Source: Nepenthes gracilis (Eukaryota; Streptophyta; Magnoliopsida; Caryophyllales; Nepenthaceae). From it: DNA of 64,000 nucleotides. Every line of letters starts with the position of its first letter. The stretch's first letter is position 1. The DNA lies in NCBI GenBank assembly GCA_033239525.1, contig BSYO01000004.1:23784037-23848036 (forward strand). Direction: 5' to 3'. Below the pieces are notes generated by a model that saw only the letters and a program-made list of their open reading frames with translations, was not told the DNA's origin and ran no database searches. The translations under genes were made by a program, and so were the position numbers. Of the stretch, positions 12,839-26,893 are shown piece by piece.

Positions 12839-15155
12839 TTATTGAAATTCTCCTTCTTTATACAGCCCTCAAGTTCAGATTCCTGACTTTGGCAATTGAG
12901 ACTTAGAGATAGTTTTGGTTGGGTGTTTTCAAGTTTAATTTTCATGTGCTGAGACATTTATTGGCTTGCTTTAAGGATTTTGTTTCTTGTTCTTTTTTCT
13001 TTTGAGTCTTTCAATACGATCATTGGCTGCTGTTTTGACGTGGTGTTCACTGTATGAATGCTTGCTGTTTTGATTGCCCATTAATCCCTATTTAATAATT
13101 TTGACCCTTTTATTGATAAGTAGTTCATCCCTTCGCCAATGTTCCTTTGTTGCTTGGCTTCATCGCCAATGTCCCTCGCTCAGTAGCTAATGGCCTCTCT
13201 GTACTTTTCACGCCCGCTTTCTTTGATACGACGGGCTGATGAAGCCTTGCTGATCTACAGTTAGGAAGGAACTCACTGGGCGGTCTGGAGTCAAACTTGT
13301 CCTAATCGTCCACCATGGGAGGAGAGAGCGACAGGCAAAGGGAATGAGAGAGACTATCGACGATCTTTGAGGGATGAGAAGGTGGCAGCAGGGGAAGGGT
13401 TAACCTTTGAGGAATTGAGGGAGATGGCAACTAGCGGCAACGATGGACCCTAAATTGAATGTGGGAATAAACGAAGGACCGTAATGTTAACCTTTGCCAT
13501 TAATGTTGGTATTGGTTGTTCGAATTTCTGGAAATTTATTATTTATTTAAATTTTTTAAGTTTTAATGTTTTTTAATGATAATGTATAATAAGAATCTTG
13601 GATTTATGAATCTACAAATTAAAGTTTCATATATTTATTTATTTATTTATCAAAATGTCTTAATGGGTGGCTTTCATTCAAATGTAAATGGGAGTGGTTA
13701 TTCTATATCCTAAAATCAAAAAATATGGATAAATAATTTTATTTTGTTTTATTTTTTTATTTTTATAGAAAATCAATAGTCTTTGGCGAAGAATAGCGTG
13801 CAGCTCTATGGACAAGTCCGAGGAACAACAGGAGGGATCCGGGAGGCGTCTTTTTCTCTTGTGGAGAAGGATCGTCCTTCTTCTCATCTGAACCGTCGGA
13901 TATAAAATCTGACGCCACACACGTTTTGAATGGTTAATATAATGTAGACCGTTCGATTTTAAATTTAATCATTTAAAATACGTAACCGTCGAATTTTACA
14001 TCCGACGGTCCAGATTAATAGGACGGTTCTTCTCTATAGGGGAGAAGGATGCCCCCTCAATCGCAACAGGAGTATCATTATGGGCGATGCTTTTATATTT
14101 ATTAAATGATTAAAATCAAAAATTAAATAAATAAATAGTAAAGATTATATTAATAAATTTAAATTATTATTTAATTTAAACTATTAAATAATTAATTTTA
14201 ACTATTAAATAAATATAAATCTTTTTGTTAAAGGAGCACAGTGGCTCTCTCTCAATGGGGCAGAGAAATTTGTGGCAGGTAGGGAATGAGGTTCTTCAAT
14301 TTCTTTTTTTTTTTTCTTTTACAAGTTTATTTAGTGGACTTTTAGTTCGAGATTAGATGATTTTTTTTTTTTTTTTTCTGTTTCTTTATGACTTTATTAG
14401 CCATATAAATGCAATGTTTAGCACTCTTGTCAAGAAAAAAAATAATAAAAAGAAAAAGATGTCAGAACTACTTGCAAAACTTAGAGTTAAAAATTATTTA
14501 AAAATAAATCTTAAAAAAATTACATTTAAAACAATAAAAATTCATAGACTTATGCTGGGATATGTGAAAGTCTTTTGGAGCTCCATTTTCCTTCTTCCTC
14601 CCAAATATCAGTCCAAGGAGGGAAAATTTTCCATCATTCTACTAATTATTCAAAGATACATGAGCATTGTTTAAATTCATATCAAATTTGATTAATTATT
14701 AAAAATGGATGATTAATATATAGTTTAAAATGATAAGATAATACCACAAAAATAATATAATACTTAGAATGTGTTGTAAAATTTCAGTAAAGGTTTAAGG
14801 GGTACATGGGGAAACCTTGTCAGAATTATACCCATCTTATAATCTTAGTATTTTATATTATTATAATAAAATCATTATCATTGAGAATAAAAACACTAAT
14901 AATAATAACTGCTCCCACGCTTGGAAATTGATGTCCCTGTCTCATCCATTGCATTTCTTTGGAAGATAGGCTTTGGTGTTTACATATATTTGAAGGGTAC
15001 AGATTTCAGACTAATTCAGCAGATTTCAGACTAATTCAGCAAAAACAGTGAATGGAAGAACCAACCATTGTGTCTTATAATTATTATAATAAGAGACAAT
15101 CCAATACACAGAGCTCTTACGATGTGCGTAGAGTCCAGATAATAATCGGATCATT
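12839..15155. other. RPL7 3'UTR and AT-rich intergenic region
   Basis: The first 200 bp are probably RPL7 3'UTR. The remainder is AT-rich with homopolymer runs; apart from the inverted repeat at about 13860-14050 nothing coding is seen. Open frames here lack splice or family support. Confidence 0.6.
13860..14050. repeat. MITE-like inverted repeat
   Basis: ctgaaccgtcggat (13888-13901) and atccgacggtccag (14000-14013) form near-perfect inverted arms. They lie inside longer imperfect arms containing gagaaggat/cttcttctc on the left and ggttcttctc..gagaaggat on the right. The length (~190 bp), AT-rich middle and absence of coding potential suggest a non-autonomous DNA element. Exact ends and target duplication were not resolved. 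Confidence 0.5.
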
Positions 15156-18100
15156 TCACGGGATTGGGTTATGAGCCTCGATATCAACGTGGCGAATTCC
15201 AGGGACAATCCTCTTGATTTCACTTTCCAGCCTATCGACTTCACTTCCGAGAGCGGTGACTACTTCCTCACCTAGAGGAAATATAGGAAATCCGAAACAA
15301 GTTATGCCAAAAAAATAAATAAAAAAGGTAAAAGGAGCGTCTATAAGTGATTGAGTTTAGTAGTTTTTCATAAAAACTTATTAGCTGTATGGATGTGATA
15401 ATATGGAAATATAAAATTGTTTCACATAATGATAGAATCGGATGGCTTTTGAATCAATTGGGTTTATGCTAAATAAAAATATTGCAGGAGTAACTTCTTC
15501 ATTACTTGCCAATGTACAGCTCTACAAAACTGGTAATTTTCAATCAAAATAAATAAAAAGGAAAAAGAACGGAACAGATAGTTGATCTTAGTCTGATACA
15601 TACCGTAGTTTGACATGGCCTTCAGCAGCTCCGCCTCATCGTTAGCGTGTGCAGCCTCTCGAAACTGCACATATAAGTATGCCTAATTAATTTCATGCCC
15701 ACAAGCATCATACCAACTTTTCCCACTCTCATTTTGACTTCCTTTGTGGGAGGGTATTGTTACTATATGACATCATTCGTGTAGATCATGGGCAATCAAA
15801 TATGTACAAAATGTAAATGTTACAAAAATAAAAATATTAAGATAGATGATTTGAATCATACTAAAAGATAAAATAATACTTAGAAGTTGTATCTATAAAA
15901 AATAAAATGAAAAAACAATATCTAATATGATTTAGACACTTTAAATTTCGACCAAATAAAGCACCAATGAGGAGAGGCCAGTTGTAGTTAGAGGGGAAAA
16001 AATGATTACATCGACCTATAAAAATTTGGAGTGAAATGATAAAATATAATTTAAAATTACTTCTATTTTCAAAGATATTACAGTAAACCGAGTGAATTGA
16101 CCAAAAAAGATTCATATAACATGCCCCACATAATGGGACTTCAGGATTTGACGTTCTTGTGATTGTTGTAGGCAGCATCTCCTGACTCTGGTGTTAGTTT
16201 GAATATCATAAGGAATTATGCAGGCTATGAAGTTAAGATTGATGAAAAACACAAGATTACAGACAATGTTTTGCAGGGCAATAAATGGAATCGAGGGATC
16301 AAAGTAAATGAGATGTTGAATTGATTTATTAGCAAACAAGATTACCTTAACAAATTTGACCTTCAAATAAGGGTAATCTGTGGTCATCTCCTAGACACCA
16401 CTCAATCTTTACCAGACAGATCATTCTTACCCGTGGAAAACAGTAAGCATACAATACTGAATTCGGCCAATTTCAACAAAGTTAGGAATTAAATATCTAG
16501 TCAAAAAATATCAGAATAGACTCTCTCTTTCTCTCTCTCTCTCTTAACTTCCAACAGTAGATGAAGCTCACAATGTCAAAGAGAAGTAGCTTGTTTTTCG
16601 TTTGATCTCAAATCTGCTATTGTTATCATCGTTTTGAAAGCTAGACAAAGAAAGGAATAAATTTAGCTGGACTATCGACACCTACAACTACAAGACATAT
16701 CTCACAACTGCCGTAAGTGCAACCAGAATAATCAGATGGTCCTACTTGCCAAAAGCTCAACTCTTGCACATTGACAAAAGGATCAAATTCCAAGGCAATA
16801 GGTGACAGGTATTTCAAGAGCTGTTTGAGTTCTCTAATTTTAAAGTTCTCTCGTACTCCCAACAATGATAATTTTTTCCATTTGGTCAATTCTGACTATA
16901 AGATGTGTTTAATACATTTTAATATATCATCATAAATTTATTTGCTCAAGTTACAATAATGAAATCCCCACTGTTGAGAGCATGGGGAATGATAAAAAAG
17001 AAATGGAATGATCCTCACAAGACTCGTATTTAAGCTTGCATCCTACTTGCAAAGGAGGGTATTTCAAACATACTTATGAACTGATTTCTTTAGAGGTGCA
17101 CAGAAAGCATGTGTAAGCACAAAATTGTCTTCAGAAAAAAAATAAAGAGTTGAAAGGGTGGGACAGAAGAATGCAAATAACCTGTCTGCACCATGTGTCA
17201 CACCCAGCTCGATTTATATAATTCTGCACCAGCACTGTGCCGTTGAAATCTGTTTCACACCACAATTGATGCAGCCAATCTTAAATAAATGATAGAGATC
17301 GAGTTAAGGTTCATAAATCTATTAATAGAATTGTCATTTTCCAGACAGCATGTCCCATGCTATTGCAGGCAAGCAAAGGGACAGGGTTTCCAGTCCTGAA
17401 TCTATTTCCACTTAATTATTTATGTGTCTTGTCAACAAGGTACTCTGAAATACTAAAGTCCTGGAATTTCATTAATAGAATATGATGGACAAGTAGTCTC
17501 AGAGGTAGAATGCTTCCTACATCTCACTGCTTTTAGCTCCCCTCTTCATGTTCCTTTTTCCTTAGTCTCGAGCACAGTTGTGAGGGCCTAAGAGTCTACA
17601 GTCCAGGATTTGAGGATTAGTCATAAAATAAGGACAGTAGGAATAGATCTTCAAGAACCACATATTTTGATATTTAGAGGCTTGAAAATACTATGAGAGA
17701 CCAAAGCAGTAATCAAGGATTATCATGTTTCCTACATCAACCTAATAGTAGGCCCAGATCTCTATATTATCTTGACATTAATACTTCCCTACATGGCCAG
17801 TGTAATGCAATATAAAAACATGCAGTTTGATTAGAGCATGAAAGATAGAACAAATTATTCAAAAGATCAGCACAAAACTCTCAGACACTGGATGTTTGCA
17901 AATATATTTTTTGAGAATCTTTGAAAATGGATATCTAAATAAAAACCTGGACACTTAAATAGATGCTTATGCACCATCTGAATAAATGATCCCACACAAC
18001 AAATTAAAAGAACGGTGAAATAGAGCAAGGAAAAAGAAATGACCTATTTCTGCTTTAAATCTAAAAAATCCAGGCCCAATCACCTCACTTTTGCAGTCAT

Positions 18101-21100
18101 AAACAGAATCCACAACCTGCCAAAAACACACACGTGGAGGCATTATTCTTTGTGTTAATAAACTCACGAAGTATGGAATAAGACAGTAGTGGAAGCAGCT
18201 CATACCGGGTCATTTTTCAAAAATTGCAGAACCTTTTCCATATCATGATCATCAATTGCCCTACCAATCAATGCATGACGATTCCTTTGAATCAGGAAAA
18301 TAGCAACCTGCATAGAAATAGAAAACACAATGTAATCACGGCAATCTTTAAGTACATCAATAAATGAGATGCAAGTATACTATTTGAATTGAACATGGCC
18401 ACAAAAACAAAATTCTCAAACATGAGTTGGTAACTCTCCCCATCCTACGGTGGACATGAGAGCTAAATTACTTTCCACTCCCCTACATTATTTACCCAAG
18501 ATAAGTAATAAAATTAGCTCTTGGGAAATTCTAACAGGTCATCCAAGTATAAAGAATTAAAACTCAGGTAGGAGACAAAGGCATTGGACTAATGATACGA
18601 GCATCTAATATTTTTTCTTTTATTTGGGGGAGGGGGTATCTTGTCAAGTTAATGAAGTTTGAGGTTTGGCTGGAAAAGGTGTCAGCTGCTTCACTTCTAC
18701 ACTAATTTTTAATTGAAAAAGAAGAGAAGGGTACAAAGTTGTAATATCTTGCAAAGTTTTGCCAAAAAAAAAAAAAAACTAAACTCAGCCAGCATTAATC
18801 CAACTGTCCACAGTCTGGCTTTTGGCTTTGTTGAAACCAGTGCATGAGATCATTGATTTCTTAATGCTAGAACTTAATGTAAAGAAAAATAATTTAGTCA
18901 GATAAAAGGAAGAAAAAACGAAGACACATGCACTTCCAACAAAGTCACAAGAATGTGATCTACTTAGCATGTTTTCTTGCAACATGATTTCCAAAAAAAT
19001 GAATATGACCAAACATATTCTCCAAATTGATCAACAAGGTTACAAGAATGTGACTTATTGATCAACAAGTTACCTTAACCCCAGGTCATGCTGTTTAAAG
19101 AAGTGAGAAAAATAGCAGCATAATGTAATAACTAATATCCAGAGCCATAAGGTGCATACATAGCAGGCAAAGGAAGTGCATTATTGGCAATATTCATAAC
19201 ATTTCATGACCAATAATAGAAGCACATGAATTTTACAAGCAATATGAGCACATGAGAATAATGCATTCATACTGGCTTTCTTTAAATCTACTGATAGAAG
19301 GCATTTGGCTCCAAAAACTTATATACACTGCATCAAAGAACTATGTCAGTCCAAACAAATTGCTGAATCCTCAAATTCAAACTGCAGATATATCCTTATA
19401 TTAAAGGCATAGCTCCTAGGTAAGAAGTATGCACCTTTTCCCTCTATTACACTTGGAAGCTCCTAAGCATTCTATAATTTTGTATTCAGAACTCCATCGA
19501 GTTAGTTGGCAGATATGGATCATGGGAAATTCCAAAGCATCAAAACATAACCTCTCTCATATTCCTTTCTTTCTTCCATACCAACATAGAAAGATATGGA
19601 GTTGACTTGGTCAAGTAGCAGATTAGCTGAACACATGGCAGTGAAACTATGATTTTTATTGAAAAACATAACGGAAAATTCAATTTCACCGGGTCCATGC
19701 CAGAGACAGTGGGGCAGTCATTGTTACACCATTTGTGCAAGTCACTACTTATCCGACAAGGAGGTCTGTCTTTGAGCCTCAAAAGGGGACAATGCCGGAA
19801 ATGATTTTATTCAGCAAGGAAACACATGCAATGCACTTGTATCAATACACATGCTCTAAGATCCAGGTCACTTAATAACTTGATTCTCCAACATCAGTTA
19901 CCTCCACCACAAGTCATGCTATTTAACCAAATTGGAATAGCACACTGGCATAGCATAAAACCTAGTATAGAAAGCCATAAAGGTGCATAAATAACAATGC
20001 AGATTGAAGCATATTATCATGAAGCATCATGGGATTTTCTCAAGATAGCAACATAACAAACATTACATGTACATATATTTTACAAGCAATTATAAGAATA
20101 TAAGAATAATGTAGATATATTGTTATCTTATGTTGGTAGATAGGAGTCCCTTAGTTCCAGAAACTTCTTCAATGAGTTCAAAATGGAGACATTAAGTACA
20201 GACAATATGTCTCAGTTTCTCTACTTCAAAACAGAAATGCAAATTTTCCTTTTGCTTTTGTCCTCCTGTTTCTGACTTTTCTAAGGGAAATGATAGTTGA
20301 GAACAGTTGGCGGCTTCCATAGCTGCCAATCAAGTAAATGGAAAGTTACCCTTAAAGCCCCATTCACACCCCGTGTTGTTATCAATCATTGTCAAGCTAC
20401 TCATGGACTTTTTTAATCAATGTGCAAAAATGAATTCCATAGTTGTCAAGAAGCCAGTCATAATGACAAGAAGGGATGATTCTAAAGCATGCCAAAATTA
20501 CTGAAGTTCCCAGGTCCTAAGAGAAAAATATAACATACCAGTCCAAGAAGGTTGCCAACAATAATCGAACCAATGGGGTCATAAACTGGATTTCCTGTGG
20601 CATTCACTGCAACCAATGATGCAGCAGCAATTGCAAGACCAGTAACTGCTGCGCCATCCTGCAAATGTGATATTACTTCATTAAAGAATTGCTATGCTAA
20701 AGAGACACGTCATACAGCCAATATAAAGAAATTGTAAGTACTTCCTGAATGAAATGACAAACAACGTATTTTAATGGCACATAAGATGTCATCAAGGATT
20801 CTAATAACGAATTGATGATTAGTGTAAGAACTATAAGAAAAACTAGGGTTTTTAAATTACATAAAGAGCCAACATCAAGTGTTAATCTATTTCCCTTAGT
20901 ATGAATAAGCTCACAAGCCATATTCAAGATGAGTTACTTTGAGTATTTTGTTTACAGATGATTTCTTTGAAGATGAAACTAAAGGAGGGGTTGATTGGAT
21001 TAAGGATTATGGAGAGAGGTTTAGACTCAAAAGGATCACAATAAATGGGAAAAAAATGTTGAATATGACAATGTAGTTTAGTCGGGATACTGAACAAGCC

Positions 21101-24100
21101 AAAATTAACGACCAAGAAATTCTTAAAAAAGAACAATCTATTTGGTTCCCTTGGATAAAATTCATGAAAAACAGCAAGACTGAAAAAAATGTGATGCAGG
21201 CTAAAACAATTGTTAAAAACAGTCATTCTTAGTGAGTTAGAAGCAGAAGCTGCTCAAAAGACAAGGAAAGACATTAATAGGCTCTTGGGAGTTCTTGATT
21301 TCCTTTTTTCCATTTTTTGTTTTTTCTTGGAGGGTGTTGGGGGGGAAGGTTAGGAAACTTTTCACCCCCCCAACCACCACTGCCCCCCTAAAAATTAACC
21401 TTGGAAGCAAATGAGGATGAATAATTCAGCCCCATTCCCCTCTCAAGGTTAAACAATGTCCTTCTTTCTCTTCCCTCCTCCACCCTTACCCCCTCCCAAA
21501 GAAGAAATAAAGACGCATAGCACACCTCAAACATTTGCATGAAGATAAATCGAGGAGGAAAATTGATTTGATTGGGCCAATAGTATAGGAAGGAGAGATA
21601 AACCTAAAAAAATTTGAAGTGAGATAATAAAAAAGATTTAACTACATTTTCACACACACACACACACACAGGATGCTGTTTCATTTAGCTGATCCAATAA
21701 TGAGGCTTCAAACTTCATTATTCTTGTGGTTTCTTTTTTCTTTTATCCTGGCATGGGATGACTACAAGCATCTTTCCTGCTCTTCCTTCTGTTTTCCTCC
21801 TTTGTGTCATTTATCCTCTGTAATATGGGAGATGCTAGAAGTCATTAAGACAACTAAGTAAAAAAAGGCAGTTTGAATCTTGCATCCTTATTTATTCCTA
21901 AGTAACCCCCAAATGAAAAGAACGCAGCTTGCATTTGAGTAAAAAAATCCCAAAGTGAGCCAGCATGGATTATGAAGTGGATGAGGTGCCAATACACGTC
22001 AAAGGCTACTCTGATGAGGCTTGGTGCTTAATTTGTCCCAGATACCAGGAACTTGACTTAACCCCGATGAGTCCATAGCCCATCAGTTAGCTCTTAAGAT
22101 AAAGTTGCTCTGCCCATATCCTATGTAGCCTGAACCCCAAATCAGCTCAGTTGATGGTACAAGCCTACTAGTTTGGTCTCAAAACCTCTTCATTTATCAG
22201 TTCGACTAAGACCAAACCCCCCGCCAGCTCATCTACAGAAGTTGAGGTGATTGGCAAGTTAGTGTCAGACAACTAGAGGTAAATGTTTCCTAAAAGGAAC
22301 CTTATAAAATTTCCGTCATTGCAGGGTTGCAGAAAAGCCATCATTACTTCACACAGACCATGCATCACAACCACAATTAAAACTACCTCGATTGGCAGCC
22401 TCAAAGTTAGAAAATACATGTGTTCGAATGTGATAATATAGAAGATGTTTAGCTTTTCCACGCCTACATTAAAAAAAAAAAGATAACCATTAATAGTAAG
22501 ACCAAGTTTATGCCGGAGATAATCTGGCAATCATTTGTATCTTAAATGAATTATTTTTTACACATTTTCCTCACGTTTATCTCTTCTATTGTGGAGCTCT
22601 CAGGGACCAGACAGCTACGACAGTCACATGTGGATCTTGAATGCAACATTCCTAAAAGCAAAGAGCTGCTGATCTCATGGAAAAGGAACGTGATGGACAA
22701 ATGGAAAACCAATATTTCGAATATATCAAGTCTTCATGATGGATTTCAAATTTTATTGTTTTCTAATTTCTACAAGTGGATTCATACTCTTCTCCCATTA
22801 TAACTCTGTTCATAGCCACTGCAGTTATTCTCAGTCTGGCTATTAATTTCTATTCTCTTAAGAGGATGACAATCCCTACTGTCTTATGAAATATGTAACT
22901 CTTATCACTTGCCGAAAGCAAATGAGAAAAAGGACAGCAACAATGGAGAGAAACATTGTGCTTCTCTGCAGAAAATGAACATACATTGATCTGGGTTAAC
23001 TGATTTTCCTATCATTTATAGGACAATCGCACAGTAGTAGATCCAATTACCAATGGTGATCAGCAGCAACGTTTACCTCTGTCATGACAGCAACAGAAGT
23101 TGGGTCATGTCCACGCCAGATGTAGTCTCTAAGCTTCATTCCCTCTGCTGCTGCACCTTTCCTGACAGCATGAATGGCGACAACAAGGGAAGCACCTACA
23201 CAACTCCTGATTGGAAATAATGTCTAAAACAAATAATGATAAATGAAGAAGTAATACAGTTGATTGTACCTTCAATGATAAATGAACCACCAATAACAAG
23301 AGCAGCATACTCAATGTGTATGGGGGACTGAACAGGACATGCTTACAGATTACAATCTTCAATTTGGTGTAAGTACAAAAACTAAAAGGACCAGCAAATG
23401 AAAATTCAACAAGGTTACCTGTGAAGTCCACAAGTTTTGAAATCCATGAACAATTGTGGCACCCGATCCAAGGCAGAAGATACCAACAGCAGATATCAAA
23501 GACCAAACAAATCTTTCTTTGGAATAGCCATAGCTACACAACAAGAAATAAAATAATTTAGTTGACAAAAACCAAAACGTTTGTCAAACAAAAAGTGAAC
23601 GGATGGTTGTGTGAATTTTACTAGTGCACAGTTTGTCAGATTTCCTCAAAATTCAAAAGCACACTAAATCTTAACAACATGTAGAAGGAAGCTTAGACCA
23701 AGCACAAAGGCTTGTTCAGTTGACATTAGCTGGCTCCTGAGTCTGATGAGATAAATGATACCTAGTCATGGCCAAAGTGTTAATGATTCCAGCTACTGGT
23801 CGCTGTCTTCTTAATTGATTGTCAATCACAGTTAATGAGGGACCATCAAATCAAACCCCCTACAGATGTGACCTTCAAATTTCTTTTCCATCCTCTCCAC
23901 AGCCCAAATAGAGAAAGATGTTTTCCAATATTGCTCACTTAATTTTGAAATTGACACTTGATAGCACCATTTGCTTTCTCAACACTCAAGCTAAAGAGTG
24001 AAAACAAGGTGATTTGGTTCCAAAGAAGCATTTGTAAGATCAAGCTGAATCTGCTGAACTGAGCAGTAAGGGCTAGGAGTCAAACAACTGACCTTCAGAC

Positions 24101-26321
24101 TAACCTAAAGCAAACTAAACTACAAAGTTAGGATAAATTGGAACTATAACATCCCACATAAATTGTGAAGGAAGTATGAGACTTAGTGAAAGGTAGTAAG
24201 CTATCAATTATAATATAACTAGGCTTAACCATTTTTTATCTTTTTCAGGCTAGCCAAAATTCAATAACCTGAACGGATGATTAGATACTTAGACATGAGT
24301 TGTTACAAAAGTTATCAGAGCCAAACCAGCCAAAAAAACACAAAAAAACATTGTGTGGGACTAAATGCTACATCATGCATGAATGCAGAAGGGAGCCACC
24401 ATTAGAACCCATACAGGTCACCTATAAAATCTCACACCACTTACAGAGGACCTTGGACCCTAAAGAGGATGCCAGGGATTTCATTCAGATTTATGTCCAG
24501 CCCAGTTTATTTTTCCATTGCTTCTACCTAGCTTTCTAAAAAAGCAAGCTCAATGTTTGGATCACTAAAAATAGGTAAAATACAACTTGCAGATTAGTCA
24601 ACAAGAATTCATATTTAAGTACATGAGAGATGGGTGTCAATAGTGGCCAAACGGGCCTGTTGACATGGACTCACGGGTGCATTGCATCTGGGGCACGCCT
24701 TGAGCTATTCAAGCCATAAGCAAGAAGCGCCTGAAATGTGAAGATGAAGATGAATTAGTTTTTTTTTTTTTTTCAATTTTCAATAAAATGAATTAATTGC
24801 AATGCATAAACCCCAAAATAAAATACTCATGTGCATGTCAAGTAGGAGCAGGTGATTGAAGCAGCAGGGTAAGTACCTGATTTGCAAAATCTACAATTGA
24901 ATGTACAACTTCGGCCAACATAACATGACTAGATGTTGCTAACCATACCCCAAACTTTAGTGAAAAGACAAGGAAGTTGCACCACAATGCGGTTCTCACA
25001 GCTCGATAGCTACACCATTGGGACCCAATGAAAAAAAACAAGATCAATGGTTGCAAATAAAAGGTCCAGAGCTTAATAGTGAATTACAGTTTCTCAATGA
25101 CAACAAAATGAAGAAAATCCAGTATGAGCAATATTCTTCGTGAAGACTTCAAAGAGGGCACATGTGATGGAGAAAATGTGGTAAGTGAATCATCAATGTG
25201 TATTATGCAATCATACTTGCACTTATCCAACTTGTATCTCTCGCAGAAGCCACAATAGTATCTAGTTTTGCAATAGAAAACAAAATGCCACAATGGAAAG
25301 TCTCTACAAACAAAGCCAATGTCTGAAGACAATAACTTCAGGGCAAATGGGTGCTGTCAACCAAAGAGCGAGTCAAAAAGGGCACATTGAAGGCGGTTCA
25401 TTCCTCATGTACTGGTTTGCCAAGCATCGGTAGCAAATCATGATTTTTCAAACAATTCCACCCATTCGACCCCCTAGCTTTGGTCACAGTGTCTGTCAAC
25501 CCAGCAGAGTGCTTTTGCCGCTGATGTTCTTTCAAAATGTCTACGCATATAACCTCCAACACCATCAAAAGCCATCCCCCCCCTCCCAAATAGAAAATAT
25601 ATTTCTCAAACAATTAGACCCACTAACCAACTATCTAAAGAATACATTTGGAGATGCATTATCACGAAAGATGAACAAGCAATGAGCTAAATGGCGAAAA
25701 AGGAAAATAGCATCCCATTCAGAGACTATCAACACTATTTTCCAAATTCAATGGATTGGACAGACCCACTAAAAAAAGGCAGGAGAATGCAATCAACAGA
25801 GAGCCAACAAAGAACTTAAATAAAAAGAAACCATCTCACAACACCTATGTTCATCATTTACTTCGATCCTCTTCACTTCTTTCGCCCTGGTGAAAAAGTC
25901 TGCATCACAGCAAAGATCACCCCATTCGACAAAACAACTAAGAAAAGGAAACAATACAAGACGAAGAGAAGATGAAGAAACTCACTACGACGGAAGAAGA
26001 GCCGTTGGCTAGAGGAATCAAACGAAATTTCATCGGATGAAAAAACATCGTTCGAGAAATTAAAAACAGAAACCTTCTATATTTTGAGGAAGAGTGCAGA
26101 AGCCTATGTTCTATGAATCTGGGGTTGGAAAGACAAGAATGAATCGATTGATTTGAGGCAAGAGGCTGATCCTTGAAATGAGTTTGGTTGAGAATATCGG
26201 AAAGAAAGGAAGGGATAGAGAGAGAGTATAGAGAGCGGGAGAGAGGGTTGTGGGGGAGAGAAACAAAGCGAGAAGTTCGCATGAGAAAGTGGAGAAAGTG
26301 AGCGAGCTCCCTCCTTTTCAT
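15156..26321 (-). CDS. MTPC4: MTPC4-type cation diffusion facilitator (SLC30A9/ZnT9-like metal carrier)
   Basis: Proton-coupled divalent metal (probably Zn) carrier of the CDF family. Exons, 5' to 3' on the minus strand: exon 1 26321 to about 25986, exon 2 25899-25845, then 25009-24877, 24730-24675, 23533-23419, 23327-23270, 23195-23077, 20658-20539, 18307-18206, 18116-18044, 17249-17182, 15664-15604, 15271-15156. From exon 3 on, every phase closes. Total is about 450 aa, near the ~457 aa I recall for Arabidopsis MTPC4. Exon 1 is rich in Arg/Ser (LLHSSSKYRR), suggesting an organellar targeting peptide. Membrane motifs: HSIVDFANQ (HxxxD metal site, TM2), YGYSKERFVWSLISAVGIF, TEDGAAVTGLAIAAASL, YDPIGSIIVGNLLG. 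The C-terminal domain ends VPGIRHVDIEAHNP. The start may be 26321 or the in-frame ATG at 26282. The exon 1/exon 2 junction is unresolved: the strong GTGAGT donor is phase 0 but exon 2 needs phase 1. Confidence 0.9.
21336..21374. repeat. G7/C7 hairpin inside an MTPC4 intron
   Basis: gttggggggg (21336-21345) and cccccccaac (21365-21374) are perfect 10-bp inverted arms around a 19-bp loop; further G and C runs follow. Structural only, no function claimed. Confidence 0.8.
21651..21670. repeat. (CA)n microsatellite in an MTPC4 intron
   Basis: About ten CA dinucleotides in the large intron between exons 20658-20539 and 23195-23077. Confidence 0.9.
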
Positions 26322-26893
26322 ACTCCGCTGCTCTACTGCATTTTCATCAGACGAAAAGCCAACCCAGACAGAGAGACAGTGATTCGGGTGTTCATGGGGT
26401 TTTGAGGAGGGAGGGACGGAGATCAAGCGGAGAAGTTGTTGGGAGTTTATAAGAATGTCCATGTGTTCGATCAAGTTATCTATCTAACAGAAAATAAAGA
26501 CATTTTTAACTCTCAAAGATCAAATTTATTGAATAAAATTTTATCAATTTAGGTAAAAGACTTACATTTATAAAAAAATGACCAAAAGTAATATTATATC
26601 ACGTAAGTCAGGATTAATAGGTCGAGTATCTGAAAATCGATGTCGGTGTGCATTCTATTCTGCAGCAAGAATATCTATAATATCTAATATCTATAAATAC
26701 TAAATGGGAGTAAATATCTTGATGAAAATACATTCAACTTGTTCTTTCTTGGGTATTTGTACAAAATCCAGTTCGATAAAAATGAATTCAATTCAAAACA
26801 ATAAAATATAGATTCTGAAAGTAACATGATCCTTTTGCCCAAAAGAATTACTTCCTCTTTTTTTTTTTTTTCATTTTATGGATAATAGGAATT
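26322..26893. other. MTPC4 5' flank between the gene and the retrotransposon
   Basis: This stretch probably holds the MTPC4 leader and core promoter. An open frame continues upstream of the ATG to 26474 but shows no conservation signal. No clear promoter motif was identified. The downstream retrotransposon begins at 26894, so the native promoter space is under 600 bp. Confidence 0.5.
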
